In this document: positions 43,600 through 53,461 of the stretch, one piece after another | How the letters are laid out: each line of letters opens with the position of its first letter | How positions within the stretch are numbered: the first letter of the stretch is position 1 | Assembly: GCF_000236705.1 (NCBI RefSeq) | Contig: NC_016599.1 | Span: forward strand, 3,596,001 to 3,660,000 | Reading direction: 5' to 3' | Origin: Owenweeksia hongkongensis DSM 17368 | GTDB taxonomy: Bacteria > Bacteroidota > Bacteroidia > Flavobacteriales > Schleiferiaceae | Length of the DNA: 64,000 nt | Program-made: the position numbers and the translations under genes | The notes under the pieces: generated by a model | What the model was told of the DNA's origin: nothing | The model's input: the letters and a program-made list of their open reading frames with translations, nothing else | Database searches by the model: none

Positions 43600-43627
43600 G
43601 GCTACCCTAAAAAGGGTAGCCTTTTTT
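43600..43627 (+). terminator. Rho-independent terminator after the first PKD gene
   Basis: The stem GGCTACCC/GGGTAGCC with loop TAAAAA is followed by TTTTTT. It lies 26 bases after the stop codon. Confidence 0.9.
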
Positions 43628-43676
43628 GATGTCTATTACTTGTGTTTCTATAATGGATTTTGGTAATTGGTATTAG

Positions 43677-43726
43677 CTATTTGTAGTGATGATTTTTTGG
43701 TAGTCAATTATTTACTTTATAGTGAT
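43677..43726. promoter_or_regulatory. Two half-sites TAGTGAT before the second PKD gene
   Basis: TAGTGAT occurs at 43684-43690 (with CTA-TTTG before it, a partial left arm) and at 43720-43726. These match one arm of the three palindromes upstream. They lie 30-80 bases before the gene at 43754, so weaker binding by the same regulator is possible. Confidence 0.4.
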
Positions 43727-43753
43727 CAATTATAATAGCTAAAAATTACTTCT

Positions 43754-46700
43754 ATGAAAAAAGTATTATTTTTTCTTGCTACTTTTCTTCTATTTGGATT
43801 AGGGTATGAAGCAAAAGGACAACACATTACTACTGATACTGAGGTGGGATGTTCTCTCGACTCCCCTCCAGAGCCAAATCCTGATGACAGTACAAGTTGC
43901 ATAAGAGTTTGTAGCGGCAGTCAAGTAAAGTTTGACGCAAATACCACCGCAGCAGCAAATGATATCACTTGGTCAGTAGTTGGTGGGACCATTCTTGCTG
44001 ACAATGGTGATAAGGTAACCGTAGGTTGGTTCTCAGCGGGTGCTGGTTCAATTGCGGTGAAGGTAATTACTGATGATGGTGTTGTCACCGACACTAAATG
44101 CATTGAAATCCTACAAGGGCCAGAAGCTCGTTTTGGAGTGCTTCCAGATACACTGCAATCCTTTATTAGTACCTGTACTTACCGCGAACTTCAATTTAAA
44201 GATATGTCTATGCCTTTGGGAACTTCACCCATTGTGGCTTGGAACTGGAGTTTTGGAGATGGAACGTACTCCAATGTGCCCAACCCCAGTCACGAGTATA
44301 CCAGTGGCGGGCACTATGAGGTAATTCTTGAGGTAGTAAATTCCTGTAATTGCAGGAGCGAATATATGATTGAGATAACTGTAGATGAAGCTGAGCAGCT
44401 AATAATTGACTGCCCTTCTGTGGTATGTGAAGGTGAACAGGCACGCTATACAGTGCAAAAAAGTTGCGGTAAGTATGACTGGAAAGCAGTGGGAGGTACT
44501 TTTCAAACTCCATCGAATGGAGTAGGTTATGTTGATGTGATATGGGACCAAGTTGGTAGTGATGGATTTGGATACCTTTCTGTATATAATAGATACTGTG
44601 GAGATGGATGTGAAGCTCCAACCACAATAAAGGTTCCGGTGATAAAAAGTCTAGGAACTATTGAAGGGCCAACAGAAATTTGCGAAGGAAGCAGTTATTT
44701 ATACCGATTGCCTCAATGGCCAGCCACTGAATTTACATGGAGCAAAACTGGGGCAGATATTGATATCCAGCCCTCTGATCAACCCAATGAAATAATAGTA
44801 ACTGTAAATAGTGCCACTACCGGCACTGCCACTTTAAGATGTGCTTACAACAATGATCTTGTGAACTGCGGTGGTAAGGCTATTAAGGAATTAACAATTA
44901 GACCAAGTGCATCTATTTCTGGCCCTAAATTACTTTGTGCAGATGAGCCCTATAATTTTGAGCTCAGCAATGGATTTTCTGGGAATTGGAAAGTTTATAA
45001 AGAAGGTAGTCTAATTGTTGCGCACCAAGGTGGGCCAACAAACTCATTTCCTATTACTATAAATGACCCAGGAAACTACACGGTAACGGTAACACGGCAG
45101 AGTTTCTGCAGTCCTGATCCATTTTCATTTGAGGTTCTCGAAAAGCCCGCTGCTCCAGCAGATCTTGATGGACCTACCTCTGTGTGTCCAGGCATTCCAT
45201 ATAGCTATAATACCTACCCTGAAATACCCGGAACAACTTTTAACTGGAAGATTGTAAATGGTAGTTTTTCTAATGGACAGAGTATAACATCCGGTTCCGA
45301 TGCGAGTGCCACCTTTAGTGGAAATGGCCCTTATGCCTTGAAAATTTGGCGGAAGTATAAAAATGGAACAGGCTGTGTTTCGGATACTTTTACTCAAGTG
45401 ATTACACGCGAAATTGTGGAGCCCAATATTGGTGGTGCTGATACCTCATGCGACAATAGCTACTCGCTTTACACCGCTGCCTATTCTCAGGGAGAGTTAT
45501 ATGAATGGTCTATTATTCCTGAAACGCATGGTAGTGTAACCTCAGGCGATGGTAGTCAAAGTGTAGATATTTTATGGAACAGTCTTGCTTCACCTCAATA
45601 TGTAGACGTAGTGGTAAAGGTTAGGAAATGTGGTTCTTCTTATTATGATACTATGTCTGTTCATGTGGTGCCTGTGTCTAATGTTTCCATAAATGCACCT
45701 GACTCAGTATGCTCGGGGTATAACATTAATATTTCGATGAATGCAGGTGTTCCTATTAATAGTTTTACAAATATTGAGTGGGATTTTGGGGATGGAACTA
45801 CTACGACAAGCACTACGGCAAGCACAAGCCATACCTATGAAAGTGGCGCGAGCACTCCATTGAGTTATACTATAATTATGAAGCTCAATAACCCGAATGG
45901 ATGTGGTACCAGCGTGGTAAAAACAAAAACAATCACGATAAATCCAAGTCCCATTGCTAGTGCCTTTACCAACGGGCCAATCTGCGCTTCGCAGCCTGGT
46001 GATACTATGTATGCTGTAATACAAAGTGGTGCCGGTGCAACCGCAACATTTGCTTGGTATGAGGAAGGAGATACAAGTAAGCTAAATAGCACACCAAAAT
46101 ATGTAGCACCAGGTTATGGTACTTATTTTTGCGTGGTAACCGGGAATAATGGTTGCGTTGATACGACCAACTTTGTTTATGTTGATGCAAACCCTTGTGC
46201 TCCAAGTACTGGGCAAGACTCAATAGGTTGCGATTTATGTATTGGAGATGCTTTTAGTCAGTATCCTATTACACTTTCATATACAGTGTCAGGTTGCCAG
46301 GAAGTTACAATTACGGCCAGTCCACAGTATCCTGCTACCTATTTAGTGGGTGAGAACTGGAAATGGGGCGCTAATCCTGTTTCGTACAATGTTTCTACAC
46401 CATATGAGGCGGTAATGAAATTTGATCAGGTTGGTACCTATAAAGTTACTTATCGCGCTTGTCATTTCTATGGAAAGGGGGCATTTGATCCCGATTCTGT
46501 TTGCTACACCTTTCATGATATTTATGTAGAAGTACCCTATGTGCCCGATTTCAAATTTGACATTACTTGTCAATCCAATGGGGTTTACCAAGTGAATGTG
46601 GTAGATCATTCAAATTATCACCCTAATGCTTCTATTGATACTTACAGCTTCTATGTAGATAATAACCCCGTTCAGTCGGGAAGTAATATCATGTACACCA

Positions 46701-48682
46701 ATACATTCACTCCGGGTTCTTATGAAATAAAGATGGAAATAGAAGGAAGTGGACACCCAAAGTGTACCATTATTGACACCCTCGAATTACCTGCCTTCCC
46801 GGTTGCGGATTTCAGCTTTAATTTTGACGGTGCCTGCATGGGTTACCCAATCGAGTTTACCAATTTGAGTACGCCAAGTACGGGGTTGACTTATGAATGG
46901 GACTTTGGTGATCAGGCAAAATCTGCGGTTTTCAATCCAAGTAGGGTATATGCTGGATCAGGAGGTAAAGCAGTGTCTCTCACAGTAACAAATTCACTGG
47001 GCTGCAGTAGCACATTCATTGATACAGTAAATGTTTCGCCAAATGATCTTGATCCGAATATTAGTTCCAATAAGATCATTGAATGTGACAATGGGACTAT
47101 TGTTTTAACAGGAATACAACAAAATACATCCGGGGTTCCAACTGAAGCTGTTTTTCAGCCCAATGACTTTGCGGTTGTTACTTGGCCAGGTACTGGTAAT
47201 TCGGTAACTACTTCGGTATTTGAGTCTGGGTCTTACTTTGTGATCTTAAAAGATGCCAATGAGTGTAGGGAAGCTTCTGCTTCAACAACGGTAGAGTTTG
47301 TGCCCTCACCCAACCCTCAAATTGAAGGCCCAACAGATGTGTGCCTTGGAGATAGTATACGTTTACTTGGTGATTTAGGCGAAGGTGATTTTAGTTATAA
47401 TTGGACTTTACAAGGTACCCCAGGATCATTGGGTACGGATCCAAATCTGACGGTATATGCTGGATCTACAGGTATTAGAAACTATGTGCTAAATGTGTCA
47501 AGGAATAGTGTCCCACAGTGTTTCACCAATGATGTTTTTCAGGTTGAGGTTCATGCACCACCAGCTTCTCCTAATATTAGTTTCAGTCTGGTTACTTGTC
47601 AGCCTTATACCATAGAGTTGAATGCTACAGCCAGTGGAACCGGAACGTATACCTGGAGTGATGGACAAAGTGGGCCGAATATTGAAGTGACCGAAGGCGG
47701 AAACTTTACGGTGACTTATACCAATGATTGGGGATGTACCAGCGAGGCAATGGTGTATGTTCCAAAGTCGCCAGAAGAGTATATTTGGATATATCCGCTT
47801 GGTTGTTATGAGCTATGTCCTGCACAGGTAGATGGTAGTGAAGAGTTTGATTTGCCAGACCCTATCATTTCATTTACCAACTGGAGCCTAAATGACCCGA
47901 TAGACCCTGTGACGTATGGAGCTGCTGGAAGTGGTTCTATTCCTGATATTTATCTCCAAACGCCTTATAATGGTCAGTATAGCTTTACCCTTGAAAATGA
48001 TTTTTGCGACTATACTGCACGTTATTTTGATTTGAGAATCAGTGAGCGTTGTGAGTGTGAAGTAAGGGTAGATTTCCACGGTTCCTACTACGATGGTAGT
48101 CCCGGGGATTGCCGTAACTATGTGGATTTCTATATAGATAACCCTTATGGACAACCCATCACGGTTAACCTGAATTCGCCAAATGGAATTTTTGTACCAT
48201 CATCTATTTTGGTGCCTCCTGGTGGAACATCGGTGACCGTTGAGTTTATCCCAAATCCAGGCTATACAGGGCCAATGGATACATGGATGGCTTCAACCCA
48301 TAATCCGGATGATTTCTCTCCCTGCTATATGGAAGGAGAGTATGAATTGCCGCAGCCACTTTGCAATGATACCAGCTGGTACAAGCAGGCAGCGGCCCGA
48401 ACAGCTGATGATACGGATGCGGAGCACAGCTTTAGCCTGGCACCCAACCCAGCTATCACCGAAGTTGGTGTGATCTATGACCTTCGGATGTGGGTAGAAG
48501 GCTCAAAAGGAACCATTGAGGTGTATAACCTACAGGGGGTTTTGATGGGTGAATACGAGGTAGTCCAAGCCAGTGGAACCCAAACGGTGCAAACCGAAAA
48601 GTGGAGCCCAAGCGTGTATATAGTTTTAATACGCGTAAATGATCGTGTGGTTGATTACAGACGATTGGCAATTCAGCGATAA
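43754..48682 (+). CDS. Giant secreted PKD/Ig-like protein with T9SS sorting domain
   Basis: This 1642-aa protein starts with a signal peptide (MKKVLFFLATFLLFGLGYEA). Many Ig-like or PKD-like domains follow: clear W-x-FGDG motifs are at about 160 (AWNWSFGDGTYSN), 680 (IEWDFGDGTTTT) and 1055 (YEWDFGDQAKSA), between PKD-like domains without the motif (IEGPTEICEGSSYLYRLP, ISGPKLLCADEPYNFEL) that recur from about 310 on. The C-terminal end (LAPNPAITEVGVIYDLRMWV to AIQR) is a T9SS type A sorting domain. It is most likely a surface adhesin or structural protein. A stub of its 3' end is found again at 51210-51272. Confidence 0.85.
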   Translation: MKKVLFFLATFLLFGLGYEAKGQHITTDTEVGCSLDSPPEPNPDDSTSCIRVCSGSQVKFDANTTAAANDITWSVVGGTILADNGDKVTVGWFSAGAGSIAVKVITDDGVVTDTKCIEILQGPEARFGVLPDTLQSFISTCTYRELQFKDMSMPLGTSPIVAWNWSFGDGTYSNVPNPSHEYTSGGHYEVILEVVNSCNCRSEYMIEITVDEAEQLIIDCPSVVCEGEQARYTVQKSCGKYDWKAVGGTFQTPSNGVGYVDVIWDQVGSDGFGYLSVYNRYCGDGCEAPTTIKVPVIKSLGTIEGPTEICEGSSYLYRLPQWPATEFTWSKTGADIDIQPSDQPNEIIVTVNSATTGTATLRCAYNNDLVNCGGKAIKELTIRPSASISGPKLLCADEPYNFELSNGFSGNWKVYKEGSLIVAHQGGPTNSFPITINDPGNYTVTVTRQSFCSPDPFSFEVLEKPAAPADLDGPTSVCPGIPYSYNTYPEIPGTTFNWKIVNGSFSNGQSITSGSDASATFSGNGPYALKIWRKYKNGTGCVSDTFTQVITREIVEPNIGGADTSCDNSYSLYTAAYSQGELYEWSIIPETHGSVTSGDGSQSVDILWNSLASPQYVDVVVKVRKCGSSYYDTMSVHVVPVSNVSINAPDSVCSGYNINISMNAGVPINSFTNIEWDFGDGTTTTSTTASTSHTYESGASTPLSYTIIMKLNNPNGCGTSVVKTKTITINPSPIASAFTNGPICASQPGDTMYAVIQSGAGATATFAWYEEGDTSKLNSTPKYVAPGYGTYFCVVTGNNGCVDTTNFVYVDANPCAPSTGQDSIGCDLCIGDAFSQYPITLSYTVSGCQEVTITASPQYPATYLVGENWKWGANPVSYNVSTPYEAVMKFDQVGTYKVTYRACHFYGKGAFDPDSVCYTFHDIYVEVPYVPDFKFDITCQSNGVYQVNVVDHSNYHPNASIDTYSFYVDNNPVQSGSNIMYTNTFTPGSYEIKMEIEGSGHPKCTIIDTLELPAFPVADFSFNFDGACMGYPIEFTNLSTPSTGLTYEWDFGDQAKSAVFNPSRVYAGSGGKAVSLTVTNSLGCSSTFIDTVNVSPNDLDPNISSNKIIECDNGTIVLTGIQQNTSGVPTEAVFQPNDFAVVTWPGTGNSVTTSVFESGSYFVILKDANECREASASTTVEFVPSPNPQIEGPTDVCLGDSIRLLGDLGEGDFSYNWTLQGTPGSLGTDPNLTVYAGSTGIRNYVLNVSRNSVPQCFTNDVFQVEVHAPPASPNISFSLVTCQPYTIELNATASGTGTYTWSDGQSGPNIEVTEGGNFTVTYTNDWGCTSEAMVYVPKSPEEYIWIYPLGCYELCPAQVDGSEEFDLPDPIISFTNWSLNDPIDPVTYGAAGSGSIPDIYLQTPYNGQYSFTLENDFCDYTARYFDLRISERCECEVRVDFHGSYYDGSPGDCRNYVDFYIDNPYGQPITVNLNSPNGIFVPSSILVPPGGTSVTVEFIPNPGYTGPMDTWMASTHNPDDFSPCYMEGEYELPQPLCNDTSWYKQAAARTADDTDAEHSFSLAPNPAITEVGVIYDLRMWVEGSKGTIEVYNLQGVLMGEYEVVQASGTQTVQTEKWSPSVYIVLIRVNDRVVDYRRLAIQR

Positions 48683-48704
48683 GAGTTGTTTAGTTTAGAA
48701 AATG

Positions 48705-48738
48705 AGCCCGGCATTGTTAGGATGTCGGGCTTATTTTT
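48705..48738 (+). terminator. Terminator after the giant PKD gene
   Basis: An interrupted stem AGCCCGGCAT/ATGTCGGGCT (one G-T pair) is followed by TATTTTT. A copy lies at 51298-51322 in the duplicated block. Confidence 0.75.
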
Positions 48739-48821
48739 CTCTAACTAATTGCAAATAGGAAATCTCTTATTAAATTTTAATTTTTGTGTTAAACCCTTTT
48801 ACTAAACATTAAACAGACTCT

Positions 48822-50828
48822 ATGCTTAAAAAACTACTCATTCTTACGCTCATCTTTTCACTTACTTCTCCTACTGTTGTCGCTCAATGGGATTGGGCTA
48901 TTAGTGGTGGGTCGGTGAATACTTTTAGCAGAACTACAGACTACAATAATGTGAATCATATCACCACAGATCAAGCGGGTAATGTTTACATTCTATCCCA
49001 GGTTGGGGGGGCGGGTCTTAAAGTAGCCGAGAACTCGCTCATCGCCTATTCTGAATATGGAACTTACAACTCATTGGATATGGTCCTTTCAAGTTTTACA
49101 AGTGATGGGAACTATAGATGGTCAAAAGTAATTGGAGGACGATTATATGACGTTGGTTATGCCTTGAAGGCGGATAATAGTGGTAGTTTATATGTAACTG
49201 GTCGAATTCGAAATGTAGATGATAATCCTGTAGGGCCGCCTAATACGGCTGTGCATTTTGATACAGACACGGTGCTTCCAAAAATCCCGTATGATACGCT
49301 AACATGGAGCTTGATACAAGATACTTTAAACCAAAGTATGTTTATAGTAAGGTATGATACTTCTGGTGTCTTTAAGTGGTTAACAATGCCAGAGCCTGAT
49401 ACAACCAGTAAGTTTCGTGGCAATACACCCATTAACTTGGATGTTGATGCCAATGGAGACGCTTATTGGCTGTGTTACCTTTTGCCTGGTGAATATAGAT
49501 GGGCCACTAATAATATTATTACCCAGGCGGGTACTTATGTAGTAAAATACAGTAGCCAGGGAAATCAAATCGGAATAACTCGATTGGGCTTGGATGTTGC
49601 TCATGGAGACTATTTAACTTCCATTTGGGGAGGGCTTACACACTTTGCTCGAAACCCAATGAACGGCAATTACTATATCGCTGGTACAAACAAGGCCAAA
49701 CAAAATTTATATCTGTTAATAGACGGAGATACAATCTCCTCCACAATGTACATCGCATGTTTTTCATCTTCAGGCCAACTATTATGGAAAGAGGAAAGTG
49801 GGGGCTATGATAAGGGTGCAATCAATAGGCTTGAGATTGATAATAGCGGTAACTTGTTCATCACAGGTTTTGTACATAATAGTACTTCTTTAGGAGGTCA
49901 CACTTATAGTTCACCGCGATCTCATGCATCACCTTATGTTAGTGCATTTAGTTCCAGTGGTAATCACATATGGTCAAGTATGGCAGTTGTAGATGCGGCT
50001 TCTGATGCACTTGATGTTGCAGTAAGCGATACCGAGATAGCAATAGCAGGTTACGGTTCAAGTTTGTACTGGCCAAGCAATACAGATTCTGTTAAAACAC
50101 AAGCTAACCAAGGCTACGATGCCTTTCTTGCCCGTTTCAACAAAAGCAATGGTGAGCTCATCACCATGGAGCGTACTAACACACCTTTTGGTGGCGCAAG
50201 CTATGGCAACGCCATTGCAGCCGGCCCACAAAATACCTACTATATGGGAGGTAACTTTAGCATGTCTATGTTTTTGGGGCAGGATACTTTGTACAAAGTA
50301 GGCAGCCAGCGGAGCTTTTTCCTTACCAAATATGAGTGTGATGTGCCGGAGGCCAGCATGAGTGTGAGCGGCATAAATGCTAGCAATACGATAAACCTTA
50401 CCTACACCGGAGATCCGGCAGATAGTGTAAAATGGTACTTAGGAGATGGCACTCAGGTATGGGGAGATAGTATTCAGCATAGCTATGCCAGAAAAGGAAA
50501 ATATAGAGTGTGTGCAATGGCTTATTTTGAGTGTACAGAGGTTACAGTGTGTGATAGCTTAGTAGCCGGGGAAATCAGTCTCACTGAAGAAAGCTTGGCC
50601 GAAATAGCGATTTATCCCAATCCTACCAATGGTGTTTTGAACTTAGAGAATTTGCCAAAGCATAGCTCCGTAAAACTTTATAACCTTAATGGAAAATTGC
50701 TTTTGCAAAAACAATTTAAAGATATGAAGGCTTCCTTAGATTTAAGTCAATTTAGCAAAGGAGTCTATCTGCTGGAGCTACAGAATGGTGCTGGGGAGAG
50801 AGCTTTTAGGAAAGTGATGAAGGATTGA
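48822..50828 (+). CDS. T9SS-secreted protein, duplicate A
   Basis: This 668-aa protein has a signal peptide (MLKKLLILTLIFSLTSPTVV), then repeats of a SBBP/beta-propeller-like kind (WAISGGSVNTFSRTTDYNNV; DQAGNVYILSQVGGAG; SFTSDGNYRWSKVIGG), one PKD-like domain near 540 (VKWYLGDGTQVWGDSIQHSY) and a T9SS type A domain (AEIAIYPNPTNGVLNLENLP to MKD). It is the left partner of a tandem duplication with 51414-53405. Most of the part from about 415 to 610 is identical at the protein level to its twin, while the N-terminal part is more diverged. Confidence 0.8.
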   Translation: MLKKLLILTLIFSLTSPTVVAQWDWAISGGSVNTFSRTTDYNNVNHITTDQAGNVYILSQVGGAGLKVAENSLIAYSEYGTYNSLDMVLSSFTSDGNYRWSKVIGGRLYDVGYALKADNSGSLYVTGRIRNVDDNPVGPPNTAVHFDTDTVLPKIPYDTLTWSLIQDTLNQSMFIVRYDTSGVFKWLTMPEPDTTSKFRGNTPINLDVDANGDAYWLCYLLPGEYRWATNNIITQAGTYVVKYSSQGNQIGITRLGLDVAHGDYLTSIWGGLTHFARNPMNGNYYIAGTNKAKQNLYLLIDGDTISSTMYIACFSSSGQLLWKEESGGYDKGAINRLEIDNSGNLFITGFVHNSTSLGGHTYSSPRSHASPYVSAFSSSGNHIWSSMAVVDAASDALDVAVSDTEIAIAGYGSSLYWPSNTDSVKTQANQGYDAFLARFNKSNGELITMERTNTPFGGASYGNAIAAGPQNTYYMGGNFSMSMFLGQDTLYKVGSQRSFFLTKYECDVPEASMSVSGINASNTINLTYTGDPADSVKWYLGDGTQVWGDSIQHSYARKGKYRVCAMAYFECTEVTVCDSLVAGEISLTEESLAEIAIYPNPTNGVLNLENLPKHSSVKLYNLNGKLLLQKQFKDMKASLDLSQFSKGVYLLELQNGAGERAFRKVMKD

Positions 50829-50852
50829 CGATTGTTTCCTTTCTTCATTTTG

Positions 50853-51190
50853 CCATGATGCAAAACGAAGCAAAAAATCTAGAACTTTTTAGGAACTTTT
50901 TGCTTTTCTGCTAAAAGCAAAACCACGGTTCATTCTGCATTTCATGCTTATCCCTCATGCTTCGGGATGCAATTCCATTTGAATGCCCGTTAGTTCTCGA
51001 AAAAGTTCATTGGCTAGCCGAGAGGTTTAGGGTTTAGGGACCGGCCTTTTGGATTTTTACGTAAAAACCAAGTGTAACGGAACGCAGAAAAATAAGCAGC
51101 CGCAGGCCTTTTATTTTTCAGTGAAGTGAAAAGTAGGTTTTAGAAAAAATCCAAGAAGCCTTGATTTTTTGGTTTCGTTTTCCATCAAGG
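50853..51190. repeat. 338-bp unit bounded by imperfect inverted repeats
   Basis: The ends (50853-50879, starting CCATGATGCAAAACGAAG, and 51163-51190, whose reverse starts CCTTGATGGAAAACGAAA) match at most positions over about 27 bases in inverted direction. The inside has no gene. It lies in the junction of the tandem duplication, so it may be a small non-autonomous mobile unit or a repeat that helped the rearrangement. No target-site repeat is clear. Confidence 0.45.
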
Positions 51191-51209
51191 GAAAAGGAAA
51201 GAAAAACTT

Positions 51210-51272
51210 ATACTTTTAATACGCGTAAATGATCGTGTGGTAGACTATAGACGCTTGGCCATTCAACGCTAA
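51210..51272 (+). pseudogene. Stub of the giant PKD gene's 3' end
   Basis: Twenty codons (ILLIRVNDRVVDYRRLAIQR) before a TAA match the last residues of the gene 43754-48682 (VLIRVNDRVVDYRRLAIQR). The DNA that follows, including the terminator and the leader up to the next ATG, is also a close copy of the 48683-48821 stretch. It is a relic of the duplication that made the twin genes. Confidence 0.85.
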
Positions 51273-51297
51273 AATGTTGAGTTAGTTTATAAAATGG

Positions 51298-51329
51298 GCC
51301 CGGCATTGTTAAGATGTCGGGCTTATTTT
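51298..51329 (+). terminator. Duplicated terminator copy
   Basis: The hairpin GCCCGGCAT/ATGTCGGGC plus TTATTTTT is a near-exact copy of that at 48705-48738. It would now stop any read-through from the repeat unit. Confidence 0.65.
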
Positions 51330-51413
51330 TCTCTAACTCATTACAAATAGGAAATCTCTTATTAAATTGTAATTTTTGTGTTAAACTCTTTTACTAAACA
51401 TTATTCAGACTCT

Positions 51414-53405
51414 ATGTTAAAAAAACTACTCTTTTTCTTCACGACCTTTTTGATGATTTTACCTACACTATTCGCTCAATGGAATTGGGGTGTAAGAGGA
51501 GGTTCAGTGAATACCATGCAGCGTCTGCAGGACTATAATAACATTACTCAAATAGTAACAGACGCTAATGGAAACATTTACACCATGGGACCCATAGGTG
51601 GTGCTGGTGTTAAGGTAGGAAGTCAATCACTCACGAGTTACTCAGGTTATGGCACGGGTAGTACAACAGATATTTTGATTTGCAGTTTTTCACCATCAGG
51701 ACAACTGAGATGGACAAAAGTTATCGGGGGTGCAGAAATGGATGTTGTTCAAGGTATTGAAACTGATCTTCAAGGTAATGTTTATTTACAGGGAAGAGTA
51801 TTAAACGTCTACGAGACATGGGTAGGAGTGCCTCCAACTGCTGTGCACTTTGATGCCGATACGGTACTTTCTATAGTACCCATTGACTCAACTACTTTAA
51901 TGTATAAGGATACCTTACAGCAAAGTATGTTTATGATAAAATATGATACCTCGGGTACACTTAAATGGCTGCGAATGCCGGAGCCAGATAGTACAAGTAT
52001 GTATCGTGGAAATTTTCCTTTTAGAATGGATGTTGACAATAGTGGAAATGTGCATTGGTGGTGTTATCTGAAACCAGGCCAGTTTCGTTGGGCCAATAAC
52101 AATGTGATTACACAAGAGGGAATGTTTATATTGAAGTACTCCACTCAAGGACAGGTGCTAAGTTGTACTTCATTAGACATGACTATTGATGGATTGCAAT
52201 TTTGGGGAGCGTTCGGCTCTGCAAAGTTTAAAGTAAATTCTGCAACCGGCAATTATTATATCGCTGGAACAAATGAAGGCAGTGCAACTATCAGTCTTGG
52301 GGGAGGTCCTGTAAACTCAAAAATGTATCTAGCAGCCTTTTCCCCAGCAGGTCAATTATTATGGAAAAAGGAAAGTGGGGGGGGTGACCTTGGTTCTATA
52401 GAGGATCTGGAATTGGATTTGAATGGCAATATCTATTTAGGGGGCTTAGTAAGGCCTGGAACGGAGTTTGGAGGTCACACATATACCTCTCCCAAAAGCA
52501 GTGGGGCTCCTTTCGTTAGCTCATTTGATTCAGGAGGAAACCATTTGTGGTCAGAAATGGCTGTTGTGGACGCAGTTTCAATTACTTATGATGTAGCGGT
52601 TAGCGACACCGAAATAGCTATTACTGGCTACGGTTCAAGTTTATACTGGCCCAACAACACAGATTCTGTAAAAACCCTGGGTAACCAAGGCTACGATGCC
52701 TTTCTTGCCCGCTTTAACAAAAGCAATGGTGAGCTTATTACTATGGAGCGCACTAATACACCCTTTGGCGGTGCAAGCTATGGCAATGCTATAGCAGCCG
52801 GCCCACAAAACACCTACTATATGGGAGGTAACTTTAGCATGTCTATGTTTTTGGGGCAGGATACTTTGTACAAAGTAGGCAGCCAGCGCAGCTTTTTCCT
52901 TACCAAGTATGAGTGTGATGTACCGGAGGCCAGCATGAGTGTGAGCGGCATAAATGCTAGCAATACGATAAACCTTACCTACACCGGAGATCCGGCAGAT
53001 AGCGTAAAGTGGTATTTGGGTGATGGCACCCAAGTGTGGGGTGACAGTATTCAGCATAGCTATGCTGCCAAAGGGAAATATAGAGTTTGTGCTATGGCCT
53101 ACTTTGAATGCACAGAGGTTACGGTGTGTGATAGCTTAGTAGCCGGGGAAATCAGCCTCATTGAAGAAAGCTTGGCCGAAATAGCGATTTATCCCAATCC
53201 TACCAATGATTTTTTGAACTTAGAGAATTTGTCCAAGGAAGGTCAAGTAACTTTATACAATCTTAGTGGGAAGCTCTTATTACAACAGCCCTTTAAAAAA
53301 GAAAACAACAAACTGGATTTATCCGATTTACCGAAAGGGGTGTATGTGCTGGAGCTGATTAGTAGGCAAGGGGTAAGGGTTTTTAGAAAGGTGATGAAAG
53401 AATAG
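51414..53405 (+). CDS. T9SS-secreted protein, duplicate B
   Basis: I start it at the ATG at 51414, which lines up with that of duplicate A (MLKKLLFFFTTFLMILPTLF); the frame is open 12 codons further up. The 663-aa protein has the same layout as duplicate A: signal peptide, propeller-like repeats (WGVRGGSVNTMQRLQDYNNI), PKD-like domain and T9SS type A end (IYPNPTNDFLNLENLSKEGQ to MKE). From about residue 415 to 610 it is nearly identical to A; before and after it is clearly diverged. Confidence 0.8.
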   Translation: MLKKLLFFFTTFLMILPTLFAQWNWGVRGGSVNTMQRLQDYNNITQIVTDANGNIYTMGPIGGAGVKVGSQSLTSYSGYGTGSTTDILICSFSPSGQLRWTKVIGGAEMDVVQGIETDLQGNVYLQGRVLNVYETWVGVPPTAVHFDADTVLSIVPIDSTTLMYKDTLQQSMFMIKYDTSGTLKWLRMPEPDSTSMYRGNFPFRMDVDNSGNVHWWCYLKPGQFRWANNNVITQEGMFILKYSTQGQVLSCTSLDMTIDGLQFWGAFGSAKFKVNSATGNYYIAGTNEGSATISLGGGPVNSKMYLAAFSPAGQLLWKKESGGGDLGSIEDLELDLNGNIYLGGLVRPGTEFGGHTYTSPKSSGAPFVSSFDSGGNHLWSEMAVVDAVSITYDVAVSDTEIAITGYGSSLYWPNNTDSVKTLGNQGYDAFLARFNKSNGELITMERTNTPFGGASYGNAIAAGPQNTYYMGGNFSMSMFLGQDTLYKVGSQRSFFLTKYECDVPEASMSVSGINASNTINLTYTGDPADSVKWYLGDGTQVWGDSIQHSYAAKGKYRVCAMAYFECTEVTVCDSLVAGEISLIEESLAEIAIYPNPTNDFLNLENLSKEGQVTLYNLSGKLLLQQPFKKENNKLDLSDLPKGVYVLELISRQGVRVFRKVMKE

Positions 53406-53461
53406 GTGGTTTAGCTAAAATGATTATTTTTAAAACAGTTAGTCCAAAGATCCTATAATAA

